The position numbers and the translations under genes were made by a program. The notes beneath the pieces were generated by a model. That model did no database searches. It was not told the DNA's origin and saw only the letters and a list, made by a program, of their open reading frames with translations. Below are positions 31,278-39,767 of a stretch of 64,000 nucleotides of DNA, in pieces; position 1 is the first letter of the stretch; the number at the start of each line of letters is the position of its first letter. Source of the DNA: Paracoccus sediminilitoris (GTDB lineage: Bacteria > Pseudomonadota > Alphaproteobacteria > Rhodobacterales > Rhodobacteraceae); NCBI RefSeq assembly GCF_003259195.1, contig NZ_QJPK01000012.1:42096-106095 (forward strand), in the 5' to 3' direction.

Positions 31278-32045
31278 TTAGAGCGAGGCGCTAATGCCCC
31301 CATCGACAAAAAGGGTCGTGCCGTTGACGAAGGAGGACGCATCCGACGACAGGAAGATGGCCGCACCGACCAGTTCCTCGACCTTGCCCCAGCGACCGGC
31401 CGGGGTGCGCCGGGCCAGCCAGGCGCTGAATTCCGGATCATCGACCAAGGCCTGGTTCAACGGCGTCTCGAAATAGCCGGGCGCCAGCCCGTTGCACTGC
31501 AGGCCGTGGCGTGCCCAATCGGTGGCCATGCCCTTGGTCAGGTTCGCGACAGCCCCCTTGGTGGCGGTATAGGGCGCGATGCCCGGACGCGCCAAGGCCG
31601 TCTGGACCGAACAGATATTCACGATCTTGCCCATGCCCCGCGCGATCATGTGCCGCGCGACCGCTTGGCCGACATGGAAGACCGAAGCGATGTTCGTCTG
31701 CAACAAACGTTCGAAGGCCTCCGCGGGGAAATCCTCCAGCGGGCTGCGATGTTGCATGCCGGCATTATTGATCAGGATGTCGATGGTGCCTGTCTCGGCC
31801 TCGAAACGATCGACGGCGCTGCGAACGGCCCTATGGTCGGTCACGTCGAAGGGCAGTTCATGGACGACGGCGCCCCCGTCGCGCAGGGCGGTCGTCGCCT
31901 TGGCCAACCTGTCCGGGCCGCGACCGTTCAGCACGATTTCAGCGCCCGCATCGGCCAGCCCACGGGCCAGGGCAAGGCCGATCCCCTGCGACGATCCGGT
32001 GATCAGCGCCCGTTTCCCCGTCAGGTCAAACAGATGGATGCTCAT
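31278..32045 (-). CDS. SDR oxidoreductase, gluconate 5-dehydrogenase-like
   Basis: A 255-residue short-chain dehydrogenase: LITGSSQGIGLALA binds NAD(P), NNAG is at about 89, the catalytic Ser lies in NICSVQT and YxxxK in APYTATKGAV. The opening FDLTGKRALITGSSQGIG and the end FVNGTTLFVDGG match the gluconate 5-dehydrogenase / IdnO subgroup, which interconverts 5-ketogluconate and gluconate. The start at 32045 has AAAGGAGA before it; the 32 upstream codons are not conserved. Sugar-acid oxidation would suit the PQQ-type enzymes in this window, but the substrate is inferred. Confidence 0.8.
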   Translation of the reverse strand: MSIHLFDLTGKRALITGSSQGIGLALARGLADAGAEIVLNGRGPDRLAKATTALRDGGAVVHELPFDVTDHRAVRSAVDRFEAETGTIDILINNAGMQHRSPLEDFPAEAFERLLQTNIASVFHVGQAVARHMIARGMGKIVNICSVQTALARPGIAPYTATKGAVANLTKGMATDWARHGLQCNGLAPGYFETPLNQALVDDPEFSAWLARRTPAGRWGKVEELVGAAIFLSSDASSFVNGTTLFVDGGISASL

Positions 32046-32194
32046 GCCGTCTCCTTTCCGCTGCGGGGCTGTGTCGCTGTCCGACAGGGATGGGCGATGA
32101 AAGTCCGCGACGCAAGGCATCATCCGGGCCCCGAACCGCAACCGCCGAAAACCATCAGCGTTTCACTTGCTTTTCCCGACAGTTTTATCAGGAG

Positions 32195-32939
32195 ATGGGA
32201 AAGGCCTGTTCCACCAGCATCCCGGAGTTTCCATCTGCCTTCTGACAATCATCGCCATTTTCGTTCTGACCGCCTGGGCTACCCATGCCGTCGAAGAGGC
32301 TTAAATGCCGACGACCTATGTCGATATTGCGGCGGCCTCCTATGGCGACAGCCTGACCAGCGCGCGGCAGCTGCAGCAGGGGGTCCAGACGCTGGTGAAT
32401 GACCCGTCGGCAGATACCATGCAATAGACGAATGGCGTCGCCGGCTATCACGCGATCAAGTTCCTGCTGTGGGCGCAGGATCTGGGATCCTATGGCACGA
32501 CGGCGGCCCAGCACATGCCGCTGGGCCTGATGCTGAACAACCCCGAGGAAGAGCATTCCTGCTTTTACGACAACACCAATAACATCCATTTCTATGGCGC
32601 GCTGGGCGTGCATAACAGCTATGAAGGCACCTATACCGGCATCGACGGCAGCGTGACGACGGGGGCGTCCTTGCGGGAACTGGTCGCCGAAAAGGACGGG
32701 GACGTGGCCGACGCGCTGTCGAAGTCGCTGGACCGCACGCAGTTCCAGATGGTACGTCTGAAGACCGCCGCCGAGGCCGGGATGCGCTATGACATGATGC
32801 CGGACCCCGGCAACGAGGCCAGTGGCCAGCTGATCCAGGATGCGATCGACAGATGCGGATCGGAAAGTCTGGACGATCCCAAGGCCGTATTCCAGTTGGA
32901 CGGCGATGCAGATGGCCCGGCATCACAACATGCCGAGCA
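32195..32939 (+). pseudogene. Decayed imelysin-family (IrpA-like) gene 1
   Basis: One frame reads an imelysin protein in pieces: a hydrophobic leader LTIIAIFVLTAWATHA, then TAA at 32302, then TYVDIAAASYGDSLTSARQLQQ, then TAG at 32425, then NGVAGYHAIKFLLWAQDLG and MPLGLMLNNPEEEHSCFYDNTNN. Imelysins normally have about 80 residues between the SADT and GYHAIEFLLWGQDL segments and more before the LGLML segment; both stretches are missing. The leader frame also differs from the likely ATG at 32195. Intact relatives are periplasmic iron-associated proteins. The gene cannot make a full product. Confidence 0.85.
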
Positions 32940-32956
32940 GACCGGGGGTTTCGACC

Positions 32957-34456
32957 ATGATCAGCCACAGAGCCCGTTGGGGCGTCATCGCCACCTGCCT
33001 GGTGCTTATGCTGTCCGGCACGGCCTTGGCCCAAGTGTCCGATCCGCATCTGTCGATCGAACCCCGCACCAGGGCCGAGGCGGCGCGTATAGCGGCGGTG
33101 ACGGAGCCCGCCACCGATTTCACCGCGCCCCCTTCGAGGCCAACCAAGGCGGCGCGGGCCTTCAGCATGCCGCAGAAGAACCTGACCTTTTAGCAGCACG
33201 CGGTTCAACATCGGAAACGGATTGTTCGAATGCATCTGGGTGACCCCGCCCGTATCAACCATTGCCTCTGATGGGCTGCGGCCGCTTTTCAACACGCGCG
33301 CCTGCCAGGATTGCGACGTCAAGGATGGTTGCAGTCATTGCCCCCCCCCGGGTCTGACGACGATGCGGGCAGCCTGGTGGTCCGGCTGGGCATTCCAAAG
33401 GATGCCGGGCCGGCGGATATCAAGGCGCTGCGCAATTATCTCTCGACCAAGGGCGATCCGATCTATGGGCACCAGCCCTCGGACCCGTCGGTGGCGGGCA
33501 TCCCCCCGAAGGCCGCGTGCGGGTTCGCTGGCGCGATGCCGACAGCTTCGATCTGCCGAGCGGAGAAAAGGTCACCCTGCGCTGCCCCGACTGGTCCCGG
33601 CAGGATCTGGGTTACGGCTCGATGGACCCCGCCACCCGCTTCAGCGCGGGCGTTGCGCCCAGATGATCGAACTGGCCAGGTCGAGGCCATTCCCGCCAGC
33701 AATATCATCGCCCTTTCCGACTCAAGAGACGCCGATGGCGACGGGATCAGCGGCCGCGCCAACATCGTTTGGTCGCCCGAATACGATCAGCCGATGCTGG
33801 ACCGTTTTGGCACGCGCGCCAGCACGCCGACGCTGTGCCAGCAGGCCGCCGACGCCTTTAACAACGGTACCGGCATCGCATTGCCACTGCACCCGCAGCC
33901 TTGGGGCGACTGCACGCCGGGCCAGACTGCTTTTCGGGCCGCGCCCGATGGTCTCAGCGCCGAACAGAACAGGCTGGAGCTGGCGGGCGACAGCTTGGAC
34001 CTGATGACCTTCTACAGCCGCAACTTGGCGGTGGCTGCGCGCAGACGTGGGAGAAGCGCAGGTGCTGCGCGGCAAGCAGATCTTCCACCAGACGGGCTAC
34101 ATATCCTGCCACCACCCTTCCTTCGTGACCCACCGCCTGACCGATCGTTTGGTACAGGGCTTTCAGCTGATCCTGCCCTATTCTGATTTCCTGGTCGGTG
34201 AGATGGGGCCGAGGCTGGCCGATCAGCTGCCGGCGGGGCAGGCATCGGGGGCCGAATGGCGGACAACGCCCCTGTGGGGATCGGAATGACCCCGCAGGTC
34301 TCCGGCCATGACACCTATCTGCATGACGGGCGCGCCCGTTCCCTGATCGAAGCCATCCCGTGGCGTCATGGCGAGGCGCGCGGAACCCGCAACGGCTTTG
34401 TCGACGTGTCCGCCGAAGACCGTGCCGCCCTGTTCGCATTCCTCGAGTCCCTGTGA
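32957..34456 (+). pseudogene. Decayed di-heme oxidoreductase (DUF1111) gene
   Basis: The reading starts with a signal peptide (MISHRARWGVIATCLVLML) and then jumps between all three frames. NIGNGLFECIWVTPP and DGLRPLFNTRACQDCD are in one frame, NIIALSDSRDADGDGISGRA and PEYDQPMLDRFG in another, and GEAQVLRGKQIFHQTG and VSGHDTYLHDGRARSLIEA in further ones. Both heme sites are damaged: CxxCH has become CQDCD at 33303-33317 and TGYISCH (first Cys lost) at 34098-34112. Intact relatives are periplasmic di-heme proteins next to imelysin genes. It ends in a TGATG overlap with the next pseudogene. Confidence 0.85.
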
Positions 34457-35311
34457 TGATCCGCACCCTTGCCCTGATCTGCATGACCGCCCCGGCGCTT
34501 GCCACCGCCGCCCATGCCGATGCGGCCGACAACCTGGCGGAAACCGATTGCGACCCGCCCGCGCTGCGGCGGGTCTTTGCCGGGGTGGTGCAGGCCTTGG
34601 GCGGGGATCTCGCGTCTTGAGATGGGTCCGATCCAGGATCAGGGGCGGTCGCGCGCGGTGCTGTTCTGGCGCGACGACCGTGATGCCACCGCGCGCGGGC
34701 TGCGCCTGCTGAAGGCGCAGGGACCCGATGCGCTGACACCGCAGGTGATGGCCAAGGCCTCGGTTGCGGCACGGGGGCTGGGCGCGCTGGAGCGCCAGAT
34801 GTGCGACGCAGATGCCCAGCCCTGCGAACTGACCCTGGCCTTGGCCTTGGCCGACGACCTGGCAGCCACTGCCGATCAAATCAGGGATGGCTGGCACGAC
34901 GATTTCGCCGATCAGATGGGCTATCCGGAGCAGGCGGGCAAGACCCGCTTTCTGTCCGGGGCCGAGGTCGACCAAGCGTTGTTCACCGCGCTGATGGCCG
35001 GGTTGAAGCATCTGGCCGATCAGCGCCTTGGCTGGCCCTTGGGAACCTTCGATGAACCACAATCCCTGCGCGCCAAACTGCGCCAGATGGCGGCGGCCTT
35101 GGGACCCGATCCGATGACCGATGCCGCCATGGCGCGGGCGCAGGTGGCGATGGCGGGCGATCCGGCATTGGCCGATCTGGACGACCCTTCGGCCCGCTTC
35201 CGCATCGAGGCGATCCAGACCAGCATCCGCGCGGCCATCACCCATGCCCAAGGCGAATTGGGCGATACGCTTGGAATCCGTGCGGGCTTCAACGCGGCGG
35301 ATGTCGACTGA
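34456..35311 (+). pseudogene. Decayed imelysin-family gene 2
   Basis: The start MIRTLALICMTAPALATAAHA is a good signal peptide, followed by ETDCDPPALRRVFAGVVQALGG, then a stop at 34618. The rest continues one frame away from about 34620: EMGPIQDQGRSRAVLFWRDD, QALFTALMAGLKHLADQRLG and the end GIRAGFNAADVD. The region after GTFDEPQS is shorter than in intact relatives, so a deletion is also likely. The ATG overlaps the previous stop and the end overlaps the next ATG, preserving the original operon spacing. Confidence 0.78.
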
Positions 35312-36375
35312 TGTGCAACCGTCGCGGATTCCTAGCCGGCATCGCGGCCACGGGCGCGATGATCTCCGGTGCCAGCTGGGCCAATCTGGGTAACCCCGCC
35401 TTTCTGGCCGCGGCCAGAGACGCCAGGGGACGCTTTACACTATGCGAATTGACGGCCAAGGCGCAGATCGCCTTTCGAGTCGATCTGCCCGATCGCGGCC
35501 ATCCCGCTGCCCGTCCGACGCGGGCCGAGGCCGAGGCCGTGGCCTTTGCCCGTTCTCCCGGAACCTTTGAGCTGGTCATGGAGTGCGCTGTCGAGCGGGT
35601 CGTTCAGCGTATGCAAGTGCCACAGGGGTGGCATTTCTATGGCTACGGCGCTTATCTGCAAGATGGCGAGGTGCTGGTCACCACCGAAAACGACCATGCC
35701 ACCGGCGCGGCCGCTCTGGGCATCTGGGACGCGCGCTGCAACTACGCCCGGATTGTAGAGATCCCCACCTGCGGCATCGGCTCGCATGAGGTGATCCGCC
35801 TTCCGGGAACCCAGACCGAGCTGGTCGCCAATTGCCGCATCCGCATCCATCCCGACAGCGACCGCGACCGCGACAAGCTGAACCTAGACAACATGCATCC
35901 CAGCCTGGTCTGTATCGACGACGGGCACATCACCCAATCCGTCACATTGGCGCCTGAACTGGCGCAGGCCTCCATCCACCATATCTCGGCCCGCAGCGAC
36001 GCGACCGTGGTGGCTGCCCTGCGATCGGAGGGGGACCCGGAACAGGTCATGCCGCTGCTGAAGCTGCGCTAGCTGGGGGCAGGCGCCGAGCCTGCGCATT
36101 GTGGGCGATGCTGATCAGCCGGCGTTACAGGGACGTGAGGTTTCAGTGTCGTTTTCGGGCGACGGGAGACAGGTGGCGATCATGGGGCTGTTCGCCAGTG
36201 CGGCGCATGTCTTCGACCCTAATGCCGAAGACGGGCCGACGATCATGCGACGCATGGATGTCTGCGGCGTCGTGCGGGCGGCGGGTTGGCCTTTACCGAC
36301 GGCATGAGCGGCGTGATCTCTCCCGGCCATGCGGCGGTGCTTGATCTGGCATGGGACAACCATCTGACCAGTCTC
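35311..36375 (+). pseudogene. Decayed DUF1513 gene
   Basis: An intact-looking 253-residue frame begins with a twin-arginine-like leader (MCNRRGFLAGIAATGAMISG) and carries DUF1513 propeller segments such as EAVAFARSPGTFELVME, GIGSHEVIRLPGTQTELVAN and LNLDNMHPSLV. It stops at 36072. The missing end of the family is found in other frames: VSVSFSGDGRQVAIMG and HVFDPNAEDGP from about 36141, then HAAVLDLAWDNHLTSL from about 36331. At least two indels have occurred. A shortened protein could still be made. DUF1513 genes usually close this imelysin operon. Confidence 0.78.
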
Positions 36376-36383
36376 AGACGCAA

Positions 36384-36405
36384 GCGCCGCCCCGAAGGGC
36401 GGCGC
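36384..36405 (-). terminator. Hairpin downstream of glgX
   Basis: GCGCCGCCC and GGCGGCGC pair around a short GAAG-containing loop, seven bases beyond the glgX stop. The T tail is weak in both directions. Confidence 0.5.
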
Positions 36406-36411
36406 AATATG

Positions 36412-38478
36412 TCATTCAGCAGGACGGGTAAAGGCCAGAACCGACTGCCACGGGACCGGCACCACCCCCGAGACCGCCGTGTCGCAGGCGACCTCGTCGC
36501 TGGCGGTGTCGATCTGCATGTGCCAGTCGCCATCGGGCAGCGCGAATTCACCATCGTCACCTGCATTGACGATGATCAGGACATGGTCGGGGCCGCTGCC
36601 CTTCAGCAGCATGCCCATGCAGCACAGATTTTCATCCGACCAGTCGTCCTGCGTCATCTCATCACCGCGCGGATGCAGCCAGCAGGTGATCGGATGGTCG
36701 GGATGCGGCTGGTCAGGCGGCAGGGCAAAGCGCGCCTGCGCCAGATTGTGCCGCGCGCGGAAGGCGGTCAGCGCCTGGACCGCTGTCACCAGTTCCGGCT
36801 TCGCCTTGTCCCATTCCAGCCAGGCAATCTCATTGTCCTGGCAATAGGCGTTGTTGTTGCCGCCCTGGCTGTTGCCCATCTCATCCCCGGCCAGAATCAT
36901 CGGGACACCTTGGGCCAGGATCACGGTCGCCAGCATGGCGCGGGTGCGGCGAATGCGGGCGGCCTCGGTAACCGGATCATCGGTCGGGCCTTCGATGCCC
37001 ATATTGTCCGACAGGTTATGATCGTGGCCGTCACGGCCACCTTCGCCATTCGCGTCATTGTGCTTGTCATTATAGCTGACCGTGTCCCACAACGTGAACC
37101 CGTCATGCGCGGCCACGAAGTTGACGCTGGAGGTCGCGGGACGCTGGCTGTGATTGAACTGCACCGGCGACCCCGAAAGACGCTCGGACATGACCGGCAG
37201 CAGACCCTGGTCGCGACGCCAGAAGGCGCGGGTGTCGTCGCGGAACTTGTCGTTCCATTCGCGGAAGGGCCAGCGATAGCCGCCCACCTGATAACCGCCG
37301 TCGCCGATATCCCAAGGTTCCGCAATCAGCTTGATACCCGACAGAACAGGATCCTGACGGATGGCATTGAAGAACGACCCGTCGCGTTCAAAGCCATAGC
37401 CTTCGCGGCCCAGGGTCGATGCCAGATCAAAGCGAAAGCCGTCGACATGCATCGCCTCGACCCAGTAACGCAGGCTGTCCATGACCATGCGCAGCACCAT
37501 GGGATGCGACAGGTTCAGCGTGTTTCCGGTGCCGGTCGTGTCGAAACCATGACGCTTGTCATCGGGCGACAGCAGATAATAGGACGCGTTGTCGATGCCG
37601 CGGAAGGATAGCGTCTGGCCCAGTTCGTTGCCTTCGCAGGTGTGGTTGAAGACGACGTCCAGAATGACCTCCAGACCCGCCTTGTGGAACCGGCGGATCG
37701 CCTCCTTGACCTCCTTGATCTGGCGGCTGTGCAGATAGGGGGCATGGGGGGCAAAGAAGGACAGGGTGGAATAACCCCAATAATTCGACAGGTCCTTTTC
37801 CACCAGGAAATGGTCGTTGGCGAAGGCATGGATGGGCAACAGCTCGATCGTGGTGACGCCGATCGACTTCAAGTGTTCGATCACCGCATCCGACGCCAGA
37901 CCCTGAACACTGCCGCGCAGGTCTTCGGGCACGCCGGGATGCAGCTGGGTCATGCCCTTGACATGCGCCTCATAGATCACGGTTTCGGGCCAAGGGGTCC
38001 GCAGGGCGCGGTCACTGTCCCAGTCGAACTGGCTGTCGACGACCACAGCCTTGGGCATGAACGGCGCGCTGTCGCGTTCGTCGAAGGACAGATCGTCCTG
38101 ACCGATGACGTAGCCGTGCAGGGCATCGTCCCAAATGATCTCTCCGCGCAATTCGCGGGCATAGGGATCCAGCAGCAGCTTGTTGTGATTGAACCGGTGC
38201 CCCTGTTCCGGCTCGTAAGGACCGTGGACGCGATAGCCATAGACCTGACCGGGCATGATTTCGGGCAGATAGCCGTACCAGATGCCGCCCTCCATCAATG
38301 GCAGGGTCAGGCGGTGCAACTCATTCTCGCCGGTCTCGTCGAACAGGCACAGATCGACCTGTGTCGCGTTTTCCGAAAAGAGGGCGAAGTTCGTGCCTTC
38401 GCCCAGGAATTCCGCCCCAAGAATATCGGACCGCGCCATTGTCGGATCGAAAAGGGGAGGAGTGGTCATGTCACGCAT
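36412..38478 (-). CDS. glgX: Glycogen debranching enzyme
   Basis: GlgX hydrolyses alpha-1,6 branches of glycogen limit dextrins, releasing malto-oligosaccharides. The 688-residue protein has an N-terminal CBM48 domain (about 15-120), then a GH13 barrel with VVFNHTCEGNELG, the nucleophile in MHVDGFRFDLAST, the acid in KLIAEPWDIG and VNFVAAHDGFTL. The ATG overlaps the glgC stop by eight bases; another ATG lies three codons later. In the treZ-treY-glgC-glgX run it would supply linear chains to TreY. Confidence 0.94.
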   Translation of the reverse strand: MRDMTTPPLFDPTMARSDILGAEFLGEGTNFALFSENATQVDLCLFDETGENELHRLTLPLMEGGIWYGYLPEIMPGQVYGYRVHGPYEPEQGHRFNHNKLLLDPYARELRGEIIWDDALHGYVIGQDDLSFDERDSAPFMPKAVVVDSQFDWDSDRALRTPWPETVIYEAHVKGMTQLHPGVPEDLRGSVQGLASDAVIEHLKSIGVTTIELLPIHAFANDHFLVEKDLSNYWGYSTLSFFAPHAPYLHSRQIKEVKEAIRRFHKAGLEVILDVVFNHTCEGNELGQTLSFRGIDNASYYLLSPDDKRHGFDTTGTGNTLNLSHPMVLRMVMDSLRYWVEAMHVDGFRFDLASTLGREGYGFERDGSFFNAIRQDPVLSGIKLIAEPWDIGDGGYQVGGYRWPFREWNDKFRDDTRAFWRRDQGLLPVMSERLSGSPVQFNHSQRPATSSVNFVAAHDGFTLWDTVSYNDKHNDANGEGGRDGHDHNLSDNMGIEGPTDDPVTEAARIRRTRAMLATVILAQGVPMILAGDEMGNSQGGNNNAYCQDNEIAWLEWDKAKPELVTAVQALTAFRARHNLAQARFALPPDQPHPDHPITCWLHPRGDEMTQDDWSDENLCCMGMLLKGSGPDHVLIIVNAGDDGEFALPDGDWHMQIDTASDEVACDTAVSGVVPVPWQSVLAFTRPAE

Positions 38479-39640
38479 GTTGCTGGTCTTTCACAAGGGA
38501 CGATCGCACCGGGTGCGGATGTCCGAACTGGGGGGCAACGCGCATGCGGCTGTGCGGGATCCGCAGAACGGCGCGGCGATCCAGCATTGCCTGCGTGATA
38601 AGCACGGTTCCCCCTGGCGTGCGGGTAAACCAGGCGGTGTCTTCCTGGGGATCGTGGCCCGCGACCAGCCCCGGCGGGACATAACATCCCGGTGCCACGA
38701 TGGTGTTGCGCAGGTCCGCGCTTCGCGACACCACGGCGCCCATCATCGCGACACTGCCTTGGCCCAGATGCCAGTCTGTCACGGCACCCGCGCGGGGAAG
38801 GCGGGCGGGGCTGCCGTGGACGAAATCCAGCTGCGCCAACCGCAGCGCATCCAGCGTGCCGACATCGCGCCAATAGGCATGGCCATCGGGTCCCGCGGGA
38901 AGCTTGTAGACCGCCGCCATGCCCTGATCGACCGCCAGCGGGATGACGTCATGGCCGAAATCCATCGCTTGGGGGTGGGTGTCGAACAGCACCGTCTTCA
39001 ACCAGCGTTTCGACAGGACATAGATCCCCATCGACACCAGCGCACGACGCGGATCGCCATGCATGGCGGGCGGATGCGCCGGCTTTTCCAGAAACGAGGT
39101 GATCTTGCCGTCGCCATCGGCCTGCATGACGCCAAAGGCGCTGGCCTGCGCCAAGGGAACGACGTCGACGGCAACAGTCGCCACGGCACCCGACTGGCGG
39201 TGACGCGCGACAAGGGCGGCGTAATCCATGTCATAGACATGGTCGGCGGCCAGCACCAGAACCTCATCCGAGGGTGACTGGGCGATCCGGTCCCAGTTGT
39301 GGCGCAGTGCATCCGCCGTTCCCAGATAGCGCCCGCAACCATCCTGAAGGACCAATCCGCCTCGGTCGAAATGCCGACCCCACCGCGCGGGAAGATAATC
39401 ATGCAGCGTCTGAGGTGCGTATTGCGTCGCAACCAACATTTGCCCGATGCCCGACCGGACCGCGTTGGCCATCGCGAAATCGATGATGCGGTTGCGCCCG
39501 GCAAAGGGAACCGCGGGTTTGCTGTCGCTGGCGGTCAGATCATGAAGGCGCGTCCCCTTGCCACCGGCAAGCAGGATGGTCGCGCACTTCAGGGGCGAGG
39601 AGGGTGCGTCGAAGATTCGGTTCTGGGGCAAAGAAGACAC
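38471..39640 (-). CDS. glgC: Glucose-1-phosphate adenylyltransferase
   Basis: GlgC makes ADP-glucose for glycogen synthesis. The 389-residue protein has the pyrophosphorylase loop LLAGGKGTRLHDLT, KPAVPFAG, GTADALRHN, VLAADHVYDMDY and YWRDVGTLDA, then a short left-handed helix region NTIVAPGCYVPPGLVAGHDP. The frame opens 42 codons earlier, but I chose GTG 39640 because AAGGA precedes it at good spacing and the protein then begins near the family start. About 30 residues after VLITQAMLD look unlike the family and may be an extension. glgA and glgB are not in the window. Confidence 0.88.
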   Translation of the reverse strand: MSSLPQNRIFDAPSSPLKCATILLAGGKGTRLHDLTASDSKPAVPFAGRNRIIDFAMANAVRSGIGQMLVATQYAPQTLHDYLPARWGRHFDRGGLVLQDGCGRYLGTADALRHNWDRIAQSPSDEVLVLAADHVYDMDYAALVARHRQSGAVATVAVDVVPLAQASAFGVMQADGDGKITSFLEKPAHPPAMHGDPRRALVSMGIYVLSKRWLKTVLFDTHPQAMDFGHDVIPLAVDQGMAAVYKLPAGPDGHAYWRDVGTLDALRLAQLDFVHGSPARLPRAGAVTDWHLGQGSVAMMGAVVSRSADLRNTIVAPGCYVPPGLVAGHDPQEDTAWFTRTPGGTVLITQAMLDRRAVLRIPHSRMRVAPQFGHPHPVRSSLVKDQQHA

Positions 39641-39767
39641 GGCTGCAATCCTTGGATCGAGGTGGAAGCCCTGCGCGTCTTCGAACTGGAAGGGCGCGCC
39701 GGAACATCCATGAAACGCCGATGCGCGGCCTGTGTTCCTGCGGTTGTCATATGTTAAGAACCGCAAG

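Noticed and set aside
32195..36375. Sequencing error as the cause of the broken operon
   Set aside because: There are nonsense codons, large deletions and loss of heme ligands in addition to indels, which random read errors would not produce together in one operon only.
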